From the NCBI RefSeq assembly GCF_010894455.1, contig NZ_JAAIXY010000026.1:1-64000 (forward strand): 64,000 nt of DNA, in the 5' to 3' direction. This stretch comes from Myxococcus eversor (GTDB lineage Bacteria; Myxococcota; Myxococcia; Myxococcales; Myxococcaceae). The position numbers were made by a program, and so were the translations under genes. This document shows positions 18,078-27,266 of this stretch, in pieces. Within the stretch, counting starts at the first letter, position 1. Each line of letters begins with the position of its first letter. The notes below the pieces were generated by a model. The model was not told where the DNA came from. It did not search any database and saw only the letters and a list, made by a program, of their open reading frames with translations.

Positions 18078-19040
18078 ATGCGCACCCTCCTGTTGACCCG
18101 CTCCGATGTGTCTCGCAACCTCCAGGCGCTCACCCTGTTGGAGGATTTGCGAGAGGCCTTCCGTACCGACGCCCTGGCTCGCACCGTGGCGCCTCAGCGC
18201 GTGCGCGCGCCGCTGCACGCCGAGGGCACCGCGCTGGCGATGCTCCCCGGCTGTCTGCCCGGCATCCCCGCGTACACGGTGAAGGTGCACGCGAAGTTCC
18301 CCGCGCGGACGCCCGCCATCCAGGGCGTGGTGCACCTGAACGACCTCGTCACTGGCGAGCTGCTGGCGGTGATGGACTCCGGACACCTGACGGCGGTGCG
18401 CACGGGGGTGATGGGCGCGCTGGCGGCGGACGTGCTGGCGCGGGAGGACGCGAGCCGCGTGGCCATCATCGGCGCGGGCGCGCAGGCGGTGATGCAACTC
18501 AAGTCGCTGCGACTGGTGCGCTCGCTGTCCCACGTGCGCGTCCACGACACGGACCCCACGCGCGCCTTCGCCTTCGCCACGCGGATGTATCAGGAGCTGA
18601 ACCTGCCGGTGCGGCCCGCGGATTCGGTGGCGGAGGCGGTGGAGGACGCGGACATCGTCATCGCCGCGACGTGGAGCCGTCAGCCCTTCCTCCACGCCGG
18701 CATGGTGAGGCCGGGCACGCACATCACCACGCTGGGCGCGGACGAGCCGGGCAAGGCGGAGGTCTCCGCGGAGCTCTTGCGGCAGGCGCGCTTCATCTGC
18801 GACCACCGGGGCCTGTCCGTCGCGAGCGGCGCGGTGGGCAACGTGGGGCTGGGCGAGGACGCCATCCACGCGGAGCTGGGCGAGGTGCTCGCCGGACTGA
18901 AGCCGGGGAGGACCTCTCCGGACGAGGTGACGGTGTTCGGCGCGGTGGGGTTGCCCTTCCAGGACCTGGCCGCCGCGTGGCACGTGTTCCAAGCCGCGCA
19001 GGGAGATGACACCATCCACGGCATGGACTTCGGCGCATGA
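18078..19040 (+). CDS. ornithine cyclodeaminase / mu-crystallin family protein
   Basis: 320 aa. NAD(P)-binding Rossmann motif VAIIGAGAQA (~131-140) and the family signature GVVHLNDLVTGELLAVMDSG followed by HLTAVRTG identify the OCD/Mu-crystallin family, whose members are ornithine cyclodeaminases, alanine dehydrogenases or imino-acid reductases acting in the cytosol. Substrate not deducible from sequence. Its stop overlaps the ATG of the downstream transporter by 4 bp, so the two are translationally coupled; an amino-acid or related transport substrate is plausible but unproven. Divergent from the histidine kinase (279 bp between). Confidence 0.85.
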   Translation: MRTLLLTRSDVSRNLQALTLLEDLREAFRTDALARTVAPQRVRAPLHAEGTALAMLPGCLPGIPAYTVKVHAKFPARTPAIQGVVHLNDLVTGELLAVMDSGHLTAVRTGVMGALAADVLAREDASRVAIIGAGAQAVMQLKSLRLVRSLSHVRVHDTDPTRAFAFATRMYQELNLPVRPADSVAEAVEDADIVIAATWSRQPFLHAGMVRPGTHITTLGADEPGKAEVSAELLRQARFICDHRGLSVASGAVGNVGLGEDAIHAELGEVLAGLKPGRTSPDEVTVFGAVGLPFQDLAAAWHVFQAAQGDDTIHGMDFGA

Positions 19041-20404
19041 GGGTCTGGGACTCGCTCATGTCGCGGCTGGGGCTCACGCGGCCGGAGCTGCGCGCGTGGG
19101 CGATGTATGACTGGGCGAACTCCGCCTATGTCACCACCGTCATCGCGGTGGTGTTCCCCATCTATTACGCCTCCGTCGCGTCGAAGGGGCTGGAGCGCGA
19201 GGTGGCCACCAGCCGCTTCGCCGCCGTCACCGCCGTGGCGCTGGGCACTGTCGCGGTGCTGTCGCCGGTGCTGGGCGCGCTGAGCGACAGGGCGGGCCGG
19301 CTCAAGACGCTGCTGGGCGTGTTCCTGACGCTGGGGCTCTTGTCCACGCTGGGACTCGCGGGCGTGGGGCAGGGTGACTGGGTCTGGGCGCTGGTGTGCT
19401 TCGGCGTGGGCAACGTGGGGGTGACGGGCAGCATCGTCTTCTCCGACGCGCTGCTTCGCCACATCGCCAAGGACGAGGAGTTGGACCGGGTGTCCACCGC
19501 GGGCTACGCGCTGGGCTATCTGGGAGGCGGGCTGCTCCTGGCCGCGCAGCTCGTGTTGCTGGTGAAGCCCGGCTGGTTCGGACTGCCGAACGCGGCGGCG
19601 GCCTCGCGCGTGTCCTTCGTGACGGTGGCGCTGTGGTGGGGCGCGTTCTCGGTGCCGTTGTTCCTGCGCGTCCCCGAGCCTCGCCCCCAGAGTGGCGCGC
19701 CCCCGCCCCGGCTGTCGCTCACCGGTGTCTTCTCGCAGCTCGCGGAGACGCTGCGCACGCTGCGGAAGTACCGACAGGCGATGCTGCTGCTGGTGGCGTA
19801 TCTGCTCTACAGCGACGGCATCGGCACCATCATCCGCCTGTCCACGCTGTATGGGACGGAGCTGGGAATCGGCCAGGGCGCGCTGATGGGGGCGCTCCTG
19901 CTGACGCAGGCGGTGGGCGTGCCGTGCGCGGTGCTGTTCGGCCGGGCGGCGTCGAAGGTCGGCGCGAAGCCGGCGCTGATGTTCGCGCTGGCGGTGTACG
20001 TGGTGGTGACGTTCCTGGGCTACTTCATGAGCTCGCCCGCGCACTTCTTCGCGCTCGCGCTGCTGGTGGGCATGGTGCAGGGCGGCAGCCAGGCGCTGAG
20101 CCGCTCGCTGTTCGCGCAGCTGATTCCCCGGCACCGCGCGGGGGAGATGTTCGGCCTGTTCAGCGTCTTCGAGAAGGTGACGGCGGTGGCGGGCCCGCTG
20201 GTGTTCGCGGCCACGGTGGAGTTGACGGGCTCCAGTCGCCTGGCGGTGCTGTCCCTGCTCGCCTTCTTCGGCGCGGGCGCGGCGGTGTTGTGGCGCGTGG
20301 ACGTGGAGACAGGCCGGCGCGCGGCGCGCGACGCGGAGGCTCGCGCGGGCTGGAATGACGTCCCGCTGACGACCGCCGCTCCCGGGGCCGCGAGCGCGGA
20401 GTGA
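19037..20404 (+). CDS. MFS transporter of the Atg22/UMF1 type
   Basis: 455 aa integral membrane protein with ~12 hydrophobic helices. The N-terminal motif AWAMYDWANSAY is the hallmark of the Atg22-like/UMF1 family; the MFS loop motif appears as GALSDRAGRLK. Family knowledge: yeast Atg22 is a vacuolar amino-acid effluxer, while bacterial members are uncharacterised. The ATG overlaps the OCD stop by 4 bp (ATGA), so it is in one operon with that enzyme. The tail is Arg/Ala-rich and probably cytosolic. Confidence 0.85.
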   Translation: MRVWDSLMSRLGLTRPELRAWAMYDWANSAYVTTVIAVVFPIYYASVASKGLEREVATSRFAAVTAVALGTVAVLSPVLGALSDRAGRLKTLLGVFLTLGLLSTLGLAGVGQGDWVWALVCFGVGNVGVTGSIVFSDALLRHIAKDEELDRVSTAGYALGYLGGGLLLAAQLVLLVKPGWFGLPNAAAASRVSFVTVALWWGAFSVPLFLRVPEPRPQSGAPPPRLSLTGVFSQLAETLRTLRKYRQAMLLLVAYLLYSDGIGTIIRLSTLYGTELGIGQGALMGALLLTQAVGVPCAVLFGRAASKVGAKPALMFALAVYVVVTFLGYFMSSPAHFFALALLVGMVQGGSQALSRSLFAQLIPRHRAGEMFGLFSVFEKVTAVAGPLVFAATVELTGSSRLAVLSLLAFFGAGAAVLWRVDVETGRRAARDAEARAGWNDVPLTTAAPGAASAE

Positions 20405-20412
20405 CAGAGGGC

Positions 20413-20655
20413 TCAGTGCTCGACGGGGGGCACCTCGCGGGGCGCGGAGAAGAGGCTGTCGCGTCCATGGCGCAACACCACCTCCCCGTGGAGGACCTCT
20501 GTCACGTCGTCGAAGGACACCGCGAAGTCGTGTCGCCGAAGCAGGCCCTTCTCCACGATGAGCTCCTTCTCGGTGATGTCGATGATGCGGCCGATGGCGT
20601 GGCCATCATTGCCGCGGACCTTCATTCCCTTGTGAATCTCCGCTCGGCTGAACAT
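20413..20655 (-). CDS. small PRC-barrel-like (DUF2171-type) protein
   Basis: 80 aa from ATG 20655, preceded by AGGGAG; the longer frame to 20967 is a shadow. The sequence IHKGMKVRGNDGHAIGRI and ITEKELIVEKGLL is typical of the small DUF2171/PRC-barrel proteins (GMxVxxxDGxxIGxV, then a strand with VxKG). Such domains are small beta barrels found in the cytosol or attached to RNA-processing and photosynthetic proteins; the role here is unknown. It stands alone, convergent with the transporter and divergent from the GH15 gene. Confidence 0.65.
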   Translation of the reverse strand: MFSRAEIHKGMKVRGNDGHAIGRIIDITEKELIVEKGLLRRHDFAVSFDDVTEVLHGEVVLRHGRDSLFSAPREVPPVEH

Positions 20656-20956
20656 GGGAGCTCCCTGGGGGCGCGCGTGGGAAAGGCCCCTCCGCGCGAA
20701 GCTGGGGAGTGAGTTCGTCTCCCGCAGCACCCGCACGGTGAAACGGCCCCTCGGGGACTTTGCGGGAGACGGCTGCCCCCGCGACTCGGCGCCCGGCCGT
20801 GCGGGTGATGACGCGCGCCGGAGGAGGCAGGCGACCGGCGCATCCCATGGGGAATGCGTCCGCTCGCGAGCCTCCGGTTGCGCTCGCGCTCGCCCGTCCC
20901 CATCGGTGAAGGGTGTTGGTTGAAACAGGATGAGCCTTCCCGGGGAGGGAGCGTGG
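20656..20956. other. divergent promoter region without gene
   Basis: About 300 bp of uniformly G+C-rich sequence between the DUF2171 and GH15 starts. Small frames here are Arg/Pro/Ala-rich shadows. I see no operator repeat or riboswitch-like structure. Confidence 0.4.
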
Positions 20957-22897
20957 ATGCGACGCATCGCCGACTATGCCCTCCTGGGTGACTGTCATTC
21001 CGCGGCGCTGGTGGGACTGGATGGCTCCATCGACTGGGCCTGCTTCCCTCGCTTCGATGCGCCCTCGGTCTTCTGCCGCATCCTGGATGAGCAGCGGGGC
21101 GGCAGCTTCTGCCTGGCACCCGTGGGCCACTTCACCTCCACGCGCACCTACGTGGAGGACAGCAACGTCCTGGCCACCACCTTCACCACGCCGCGCGGAG
21201 TGCTGGAGGTCACCGACTGCATGCCCGTGTCGGCCAGCGGCGCCTCCAGCGGCACGAGCGTGAGTACACGGCATGCGTTGCTGCGACGTGTGCGCTGCCT
21301 CGCGGGCGAGGTCCACGTGCGCGTGGTGGTGGCTCCGCGCTTCGAGTATGGCTCCTTCACCCCTCGCGTGCGGCTGACGTCCTGGCGCACCGCTGAAGTC
21401 GTCGGTGGCGCGGACGCGCTGTGGGTGTCGTCCACGCGTCCCCTCATGGCGCAGGAGTCCTCCCTGCGCGCCCGCTGGTTGCTGCGCGCCGGAGACGAGG
21501 CGTGGATTGAAGCCGCGTGGACGCCGTCCTTCGTCGAGCGGGCGCCCGAGAAGGCGCCGGACCTCCACGACTTCCATCGCCGCCTGGAGGACACGCTCAC
21601 CTTCTGGCGGCAGTGGATTGGCCGCTGCTCGTACCAGGGCGCGCACTTGAGGGCGGTGCGACGCTCGGCGCTCACGCTGAAGGCCCTCACGTACGCTCCC
21701 ACCGGAGCGCTCGTGGCCGCGCCCACCACGTCGCTGCCCGAGCAGCTCGGAGGCACGCGCAACTGGGACTATCGCTTCACCTGGTTGCGGGACGCGTCAC
21801 TGACGCTCATCTCGCTCCTGGTGACGGGCTACCGCGAAGAGGCGGATGCCTTCCGACACTGGTTGCGGCGCACCAGCGCGGGGCGCGCGGAGGACGTGCA
21901 AATCATGTACGGCATCCAGGGCCACCGCCTGCTGCCCGAGGTGGAGTTGAGCCACCTGGCCGGACACGCGGGCTCGCGGCCGGTGCGCATCGGCAATGGC
22001 GCGGCGAAACAACTCCAGCTCGACGTGTCGGGTGAACTCCTGGAGGCGAGCTGGCTGTACGCGCGCGCGGGCGGGCTGGTGACGCCCACCAACTGGGCCT
22101 TCCTCTCCGGACTGGTGGAGGAGGTGTGTCGGCGCTGGCGACAGCCGGACCAGGGGCTGTGGGAGATGCGGGACGAGCCTCGGCACTTCATCCACTCGAA
22201 GCTCCTGTGCTGGGTGGCGTTGGACAGGGGACTGCGCCTGGCGCGGGAGCGAAACCTGCCGGCGCCCTTGGTGCGCTGGGCTCGGGAGCGCGCGGAGTTG
22301 CGGCGCTACCTCATGGAGTGCGCGGTGGACGGGTGGTTTCCCCAGGCCCGGGGCTCCAGCGCGGCGGATGCGTCCACCTTGCTGGTTCCCGCGCTGGGTT
22401 TTCTTCCCCTGGGGCATCCGCTGGTGCGCGGCACGGTCCAGAAGGTGCGCGAGCGGCTGGAGTCGGGCGGGCTCCTGTATCGCTACCTCGCGCCGGATGG
22501 CCTGTCGGGAGGAGAGGGCGCCTTCCTGCTGTGCTCCTTCTGGTTGGTGGACGTGCTGGCCCATGAGGGGAAATGGGAGGAGGCGGAGGCGCTGCTGTCG
22601 CGGCTCCTGGGCCTCGCCAACGACGTGGGGCTGTACGCGGAGGAGGCCGTGCCCGTCACCGGTGAGGCGCTGGGCAACTTCCCCCAGGCCTTCACTCACA
22701 TGGCGCTGGTGTCTTCGTGCGCGCAGCTCTCCGCGGTCCGCGCGCTGGAGCAGCGGCGTCCGCCCGAGGAGGCTCGCGACTTCGCGGCGGTCGCCCTGGA
22801 GTCCCTGCTGTCGTCACGACGACAGGGTGAGGCAGCGCGCGGGTCCGCGCAGGCCTCGCTCCCGTCCGTCGAGTCGGAGGCCCCGGCGCTCCACTGA
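20957..22897 (+). CDS. glycoside hydrolase family 15 protein (glucoamylase/trehalase-like)
   Basis: 646 aa; start at ATG 20957 because GGGGAGGGAG lies 7 bp upstream, while ATG 20930 in frame is less well placed. The N-terminus IADYALLGDCHSAALVG, then GSIDWACFPRFD, and the catalytic region TRNWDYRFTWLRDASLTL with GLWEMRDEPRHFIHSKLLCW and ADASTLLVPALGFLPLGHP are hallmarks of bacterial GH15 enzymes (glucoamylases, trehalases). Glu in GLWE is the probable general acid. No signal peptide, so it likely acts on intracellular glucan or trehalose; which one cannot be told here. Confidence 0.88.
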   Translation: MRRIADYALLGDCHSAALVGLDGSIDWACFPRFDAPSVFCRILDEQRGGSFCLAPVGHFTSTRTYVEDSNVLATTFTTPRGVLEVTDCMPVSASGASSGTSVSTRHALLRRVRCLAGEVHVRVVVAPRFEYGSFTPRVRLTSWRTAEVVGGADALWVSSTRPLMAQESSLRARWLLRAGDEAWIEAAWTPSFVERAPEKAPDLHDFHRRLEDTLTFWRQWIGRCSYQGAHLRAVRRSALTLKALTYAPTGALVAAPTTSLPEQLGGTRNWDYRFTWLRDASLTLISLLVTGYREEADAFRHWLRRTSAGRAEDVQIMYGIQGHRLLPEVELSHLAGHAGSRPVRIGNGAAKQLQLDVSGELLEASWLYARAGGLVTPTNWAFLSGLVEEVCRRWRQPDQGLWEMRDEPRHFIHSKLLCWVALDRGLRLARERNLPAPLVRWARERAELRRYLMECAVDGWFPQARGSSAADASTLLVPALGFLPLGHPLVRGTVQKVRERLESGGLLYRYLAPDGLSGGEGAFLLCSFWLVDVLAHEGKWEEAEALLSRLLGLANDVGLYAEEAVPVTGEALGNFPQAFTHMALVSSCAQLSAVRALEQRRPPEEARDFAAVALESLLSSRRQGEAARGSAQASLPSVESEAPALH

Positions 22898-22996
22898 GGA
22901 GGCGCCTGCCCGGGTGCTCGGCTGGCGTCCGGACAAAGAAGCCGGGCCAGTGGTCGCTCGCCGGAGCGTGTCCATCTTCGCCCTGGGGAGGTGCGC

Positions 22997-23287
22997 ATGG
23001 TCGTCGGCTTCATGGCATCGCGAGCGGGACGTTGGCTGCGTATCGTGACGGGCTCCTGTCTGGTGTTGGGCGGGCTGCGTGCCGGGACCTCCCGGGGCGC
23101 CGCGGTGGCCCTGTTGGGACTGGGGCCCCTGGTCGCCGCGTCCCTGGACCTGGTGGTGCTGGGGCCGCTCTTCGGCCTCCCCATGCGCGGCTCGGAGGTT
23201 CGCCGACGGCTGGGTGTCCCCGAGGAGGCCTCGCTGCTCAACGGCCACCGGCGCGCGACTTCTCGCGCCGACATGTTGCTTCACTGA
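22997..23287 (+). CDS. small DUF2892-type inner-membrane protein
   Basis: 96 aa from ATG 22997 (GGGGAGG at 22985-22991; an in-frame GTG at 22991 is too close to it). Two hydrophobic helices separated by a short loop, then a hydrophilic tail of ~35 residues. The first part (GRWLRIVTGSCLVLGGL) resembles the YgaP-like transmembrane domain DUF2892. No catalytic residues. Cytoplasmic-membrane location is likely; function unknown. It is 99 bp after the GH15 gene and may share its transcript. Confidence 0.6.
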   Translation: MVVGFMASRAGRWLRIVTGSCLVLGGLRAGTSRGAAVALLGLGPLVAASLDLVVLGPLFGLPMRGSEVRRRLGVPEEASLLNGHRRATSRADMLLH

Positions 23288-23310
23288 CGAGCGGCCCGCG
23301 GCGAAGGCGC

Positions 23311-24042
23311 TCAGCCCTTTCCCACCTGGAAGGGGATGTCGAGCGTCCCCAGCGACTCGCCGCTGTTCGCGTCCACGGGGTTGGCCCGGAGCACGACGCC
23401 GTTCTCCCGGCCGGTGACGACCTGGAAGTAGATGAAGCCCTGCACGGTGCCACCGTCCGCCAGCGTGCCTTCGGGCAGCGCCTTCTGGAGCATGTCCCGC
23501 GTGGGCAGGGGCTCCTCGCATTGGTAGGTCGTGTAGGGCCCCGGGTAGCCCCCCCAGCCGTAGCCCGGGTAGAAGGGATTGCCCCACCCGCCGCGCGGCC
23601 CGTAGCCGTAGCCGTAGCCGGTGCGCCAGCCAGGTCCCGCGCCGATGTACACCGAGCCGCTTCCCGAGCCGCCCGTGCCCTCCAGCGTCCCTTGCGTCGA
23701 CGAGGACGACACCATCGACTGTCGCAGGGTGAAGGGCGGCAGCGCGGAGTAGCTGAAGCGCGACTCGGTGCCGACGAGCGAGAAGTCCTCGTAGCGGATG
23801 CGCAGCGTCCTGCCGCTCTGGTTCTCCAGGCGGACGTAGACGGGCGTGAGGGTGCGCTCCAGGTTGGAAGGGCTGCCCTTCCACGCGGCGCCATCCGCCA
23901 CCAGCGTCACCCCCGAGGACTTCGCGATGGCGGTGTCCTTGTCTCCCTGGAGGACCTGGGCGTCCAGGGAGGGTTTCAGCTTCGATTCAGTGACACAGCC
24001 TGCCGCCAGCAAAAGCGTGGCGACGGGCACGAGCGCGCGCAT
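23311..24042 (-). CDS. predicted lipoprotein with Gly/Tyr-rich central segment
   Basis: 243 aa. Start at ATG 24042 with AGGAGG 6 bp upstream. Lipobox LLAAGC at residues 11-16 predicts a lipid anchor. The N-terminal half is beta-rich (VYVRLENQSGRTLRIRYEDF), like a periplasmic immunoglobulin-like domain that modulates surface or binding properties. The middle (~125-165) is a Gly/Tyr/Pro-rich low-complexity stretch, and the C-terminus (GFIYFQVV, GTLDIPFQVGKG) is again beta-rich. Family not recognised. Stands alone. Confidence 0.7.
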   Translation of the reverse strand: MRALVPVATLLLAAGCVTESKLKPSLDAQVLQGDKDTAIAKSSGVTLVADGAAWKGSPSNLERTLTPVYVRLENQSGRTLRIRYEDFSLVGTESRFSYSALPPFTLRQSMVSSSSTQGTLEGTGGSGSGSVYIGAGPGWRTGYGYGYGPRGGWGNPFYPGYGWGGYPGPYTTYQCEEPLPTRDMLQKALPEGTLADGGTVQGFIYFQVVTGRENGVVLRANPVDANSGESLGTLDIPFQVGKG

Positions 24043-24137
24043 GAGAGGCCTCCTTCTGTTCGAAGGTAGGCAGCGGCAATGCGCGGGGTGCGGCGCAAGC
24101 GGCGCCACCCTGGGACGTCACCAGGGGGCGCGGGGCC

Positions 24138-25064
24138 TCACTGTCCGCCAGGCGGGGTGGGCTCGGCGGCGGCGTGCGGCCAGGCGGGAGAGGTGAGCGC
24201 GCTCCAGTCCTGTTTGCGCGCCCAGTCCTCGAACGTGTGCCAGTGCAGGTCCGGATAGCTGTGGCGAAGCGTGAGGATGTCCGCGTGGTAGCCCACCCTG
24301 TCCAGCCACTCGTACATGGCGGCCAGGTCCTCGCTGCGCTCGCGGATGAAGTCCAGCGGGAGCTGCTCGAAGTGGATGCGGTGGCCGCTCACCATCGACA
24401 GGAGGCCCGCCGCCTGCTGGCCCGTCACCTCGTCGGAGGCCACGTCGATGCGCAGGTCCTCGTGGCGCTCCGCGTCCTCCAGCACCCGGACCGCGAAGGC
24501 GGCCAGGTCGTTTATCGACACCAGTTGGAGCCCTCGCGAGGCGGGCAGTCCGAAGGCGAGCACTCCCGCCCTGAGGCCCTCCTCGAACATGGGGCTGGTG
24601 AGGTTCTCCATGAAGAACGTGGGGCCGAGGATGGTGAAGGGCAGGCCGCTGCGGCGCACGTGCAGCTCCACCCGGTGCTTGCTGTCGAAGTGGGGGATGC
24701 CCGTCAGCCGGTCCGCGCCCGCCACCGAGGTGTAGACGAGGTGCTTCACCTCGGCGAGCCGCGCGGCGTCCACCTGGTTCATGCCGTGGCGTATCTCCGC
24801 CTCCACGCCTGACTCGAAGGGCGTGGCCATGGCGTAGAACGCATCCACGCTCTCCGCGGCCCGGGCGAGCGCGTCCACGTCGTCGAAGTCACCCACGGCC
24901 AGCTCGGCGCCCAGCGACTCCAGCGAGCGCGCGGCGGGCGACTGGGGTTGGCGGACATAGGCGACGACGCGGTGCCCGCGGTGGAGGAGTTGGCGTGCCA
25001 CGGCGCCGCCCTGGTTGCCGGTGGCGCCTGTGACGAGCACGGAGAGGGAGTGGGCCCTGGGCAT
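24138..25064 (-). CDS. NmrA-like NAD(P)-binding protein
   Basis: 308 aa from ATG 25064. N-terminal Rossmann motif VTGATGNQGGAVARQLL, followed by VYTSVAGAD, PFTILGPTFFMENL and SINDLAAFAVRVLED, all typical of NmrA/HSCARG-type atypical short-chain dehydrogenases. Members act as redox sensors or quinone/NADPH reductases in the cytosol; the catalytic Tyr-Lys pair of classical SDRs is not evident. The C-terminal ~50 residues are an alpha-helical cap. It stands alone, divergent from the coiled-coil gene. Confidence 0.85.
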   Translation of the reverse strand: MPRAHSLSVLVTGATGNQGGAVARQLLHRGHRVVAYVRQPQSPAARSLESLGAELAVGDFDDVDALARAAESVDAFYAMATPFESGVEAEIRHGMNQVDAARLAEVKHLVYTSVAGADRLTGIPHFDSKHRVELHVRRSGLPFTILGPTFFMENLTSPMFEEGLRAGVLAFGLPASRGLQLVSINDLAAFAVRVLEDAERHEDLRIDVASDEVTGQQAAGLLSMVSGHRIHFEQLPLDFIRERSEDLAAMYEWLDRVGYHADILTLRHSYPDLHWHTFEDWARKQDWSALTSPAWPHAAAEPTPPGGQ

Positions 25065-25261
25065 GTGTGAACCTCGCGACAGAGGGGTCTGTGGGATGTC
25101 GGGAAGTTGGGGACGATGGGAGTCGCTGGCGAGCGCGGGAAAGGGGCCGCCCGTGCCCATGGCCGGGCCCGCCGGGCAGGAGGGCAGGCGGGCCCTGGAT
25201 GTATCGCCCGTGAAGTCCTCGCCCCGTCGGCCCCTCGCGCGTGCCATGTTCCCGCCCGCCC

Positions 25262-25867
25262 ATGAGCAAGCGAGACAAGCCGCAGGACTCCGCGCTGGTC
25301 GAGGCCGCCCGCTCCCTCGATGAGGGACTGGAGCGCTTCGAGGCCCTGGCGCAACAACTCCAGGACGCCCCCCTCCAGGCGGAGAAGCATCTGGAGCGCG
25401 CCTCTTCCACCCTGAAGGCCCTGGCCGACATGGACGAGCAGCTCCGCGCCCGCGTCTCCGCGCTGGTGGGAGCCATCTCCCAGGTGCGTGACAGGCAGCA
25501 GGCCCAGGCCGAGGCCGTGCACGTGCGCGCGCAGGAGCTCCAGGCGCGCACCGAGATTTTCAAGGACCTGCTCGTGCGCTACGGCGCGTTGGGGCAGAGC
25601 GCCGCCGAGCTGAACGTGCGGATGCAGGAGTTCGCCGCCCAGCGCCAGAGCGCGAAGACTCCGGAGGAGCAGGCCGCGCTGGGCGTGACGTTCCAGTCGC
25701 TCCAGGACCGCATGTCGGAGGTGGCCGACGAGGCGCAGTCGCTCTCCCAGGCGGCCGAGCAGAGCGAGTTCAACGACATCGCCCGGCAGGCGGACTCGCT
25801 GCGCCAGCAGTTGTTGTCCGCGCGCAACAAGCTGGCGCTGTTGCAGAAGAGCTTCACCGGAGGCTGA
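25262..25867 (+). CDS. cytosolic coiled-coil protein of unknown function
   Basis: 201 aa from ATG 25262 (seven residues after an in-frame upstream ATG with no ribosome site). Almost entirely helical, with long heptad-like stretches rich in Ala, Leu, Gln and Glu (~20-195); Ala/Gln-rich like many myxobacterial coiled coils. No signal peptide, TM segment or enzymatic motif. Probably a structural or adaptor protein. Orthologous context is unclear; the neighbours (NmrA-like, DUF2203) are unrelated and lie on the other strand. Confidence 0.7.
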   Translation: MSKRDKPQDSALVEAARSLDEGLERFEALAQQLQDAPLQAEKHLERASSTLKALADMDEQLRARVSALVGAISQVRDRQQAQAEAVHVRAQELQARTEIFKDLLVRYGALGQSAAELNVRMQEFAAQRQSAKTPEEQAALGVTFQSLQDRMSEVADEAQSLSQAAEQSEFNDIARQADSLRQQLLSARNKLALLQKSFTGG

Positions 25868-25894
25868 AGCGCGCGGGGGTGGTGGAGCGCGACT

Positions 25895-26296
25895 TCAGCT
25901 GAGGTAGGTGGGGGCGAACTCCTCCGGACTGTCGATGGGACGTCGCCCCGAGAAGCCGTCGTACATCCCGTGCCAGTGCGAGACGGCGGTTTCTCCGATG
26001 CGCCAGCACAGATAGACGGGTTCATCGCCGCGGTGGGCTCGGAAGTCGACGAGCCCCAGCGCGCCTTTGATTTCCAGGCCCATCTCGTGGAAGTGGTGCA
26101 GTTCCAGGCGGACCTTCTCGAGCAGGGCGTCGCGCTCCTCGCGCAGCGACTCCTGGTTCGACAGGGCCTTGCCCTCGGGGGTGCCGAGGGTCTCCACGAG
26201 TTGCTGCACGCGCTCCACCCAAGGGCGGATGTGCTCGAAGGTGCGGCTGAGCAGCGGCACCAGTCGGTTGGCTTCGTCCACGCTGAAGTAGCGCAT
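25895..26296 (-). CDS. DUF2203 family protein
   Basis: 133 aa from ATG 26296; the long frame up to 27622 is a shadow extension. MRYFSVDEANRLVPLL at the N-terminus and the later LGLVDFRAHRGDEPVYLCW with SHWHGMYDGFSGRRPI at the C-terminus are the complete DUF2203 signature. The C-terminal Trp/His/Cys cluster is conserved in the family; function unknown, presumably cytosolic. It lies 103 bp downstream of the SprT-like gene on the same strand and may be cotranscribed. Confidence 0.85.
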   Translation of the reverse strand: MRYFSVDEANRLVPLLSRTFEHIRPWVERVQQLVETLGTPEGKALSNQESLREERDALLEKVRLELHHFHEMGLEIKGALGLVDFRAHRGDEPVYLCWRIGETAVSHWHGMYDGFSGRRPIDSPEEFAPTYLS

Positions 26297-26399
26297 GGCC
26301 GTGGAGCATGCAGTGCTCCGCCGTGTCGCCGCCATCGCTCGTTTTTCGGAGCGGGGACAACCGCACGGAGTGCGCGCGCGTGTGAAGACGGGACGACGC

Positions 26400-27266
26400 T
26401 CAGCCGCGCAGCAGGGAGGTGTGGTTGTCCTGCAGCCAGCGTTGGGCGGTGTCTCGCAGCGGGAAGGTGTCTTCACGCGCGAGGAACGCGGGCGAGTGGC
26501 CCGGAGCGCAGCGGCCCTCGCCGTCGAGGCTGGAGCCGCCCTCTTCGTGGAGGTCGGCGTGCAGCATGGAATGGAAGACGAGGTAGTCCACGACGAAGGC
26601 GGGGACGTGGGGGCGGTCCAGGGCGGGGTGGATGCGAATCTCGCGCAGTCGCGCGTCGTAGCCGCCCAGGTGGATGGTGCGCCGCCGTCCCTTGGTGGGG
26701 CGGCGTGCCCAGCCGATGTCCACGCCCACGCGGCCGTCGAACCAGTCCGTGTTGAGGCGCGCGTGTACGGCGCGCAGGTCGAAGCAGCGGCCCCGGGTGC
26801 GCAGCGCCTTGCCGGGCCTACGCTCGCGACGCACGAGGCCCTGGCGCTCGTGGGCGTAGGCTTCGAGCAGGGCACTGGAGCTGGCGTCGGACCGGACGGC
26901 ATAGCGGGCGATGGCGCGCACGACGTCGTCAGGGGCTTCGAGGAAGAGGTGGTGCACGCGCAGCCGCAGGCCCTGGGCGACGCGGCGGAAGCTGACCAGC
27001 GTGGCTCGGTTGTCGGTGAGCCGCAGGTGGACGGGGGCGCCGAGTTCCAGGGCCAATCGGCGGGCGAGGCTCGCGGCCTGGAGCAGCGCTTCCTCACGCT
27101 CGGGCAGACGGCGCTCGGTGGTGGGCTCGTCGTGCTCGGTGGTGCGAGGCGCGGCGGAGGGCTCGTCGAGTTCGGCGATGCGATGCGCTGAAGCGGGCTC
27201 CTGTGACGCGGTCCGTTCGGTACGCACCGTGTCGAACAGCCCGAGCTGTGAGGGGGGAACGCCCAT
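26400..27266 (-). CDS. SprT-like protein with altered zinc-protease motif
   Basis: 288 aa from ATG 27266. The C-terminal half has a SprT/M48-like layout: VDYLVFHSMLHADLH where HExxH is expected, followed by GHSPAFLAREDTFP where a downstream His ligand is expected. Both His of the motif are kept (H232, H236), but the catalytic Glu is Ser233; the DNA gives codon TCC. It may therefore bind Zn without peptidase activity. The N-terminal ~60 residues are Glu/Thr/Pro-rich and disordered. Family knowledge: SprT-like proteins are metalloproteases that process DNA-bound proteins. Paired with DUF2203 downstream. Confidence 0.6.
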   Translation of the reverse strand: MGVPPSQLGLFDTVRTERTASQEPASAHRIAELDEPSAAPRTTEHDEPTTERRLPEREEALLQAASLARRLALELGAPVHLRLTDNRATLVSFRRVAQGLRLRVHHLFLEAPDDVVRAIARYAVRSDASSSALLEAYAHERQGLVRRERRPGKALRTRGRCFDLRAVHARLNTDWFDGRVGVDIGWARRPTKGRRRTIHLGGYDARLREIRIHPALDRPHVPAFVVDYLVFHSMLHADLHEEGGSSLDGEGRCAPGHSPAFLAREDTFPLRDTAQRWLQDNHTSLLRG

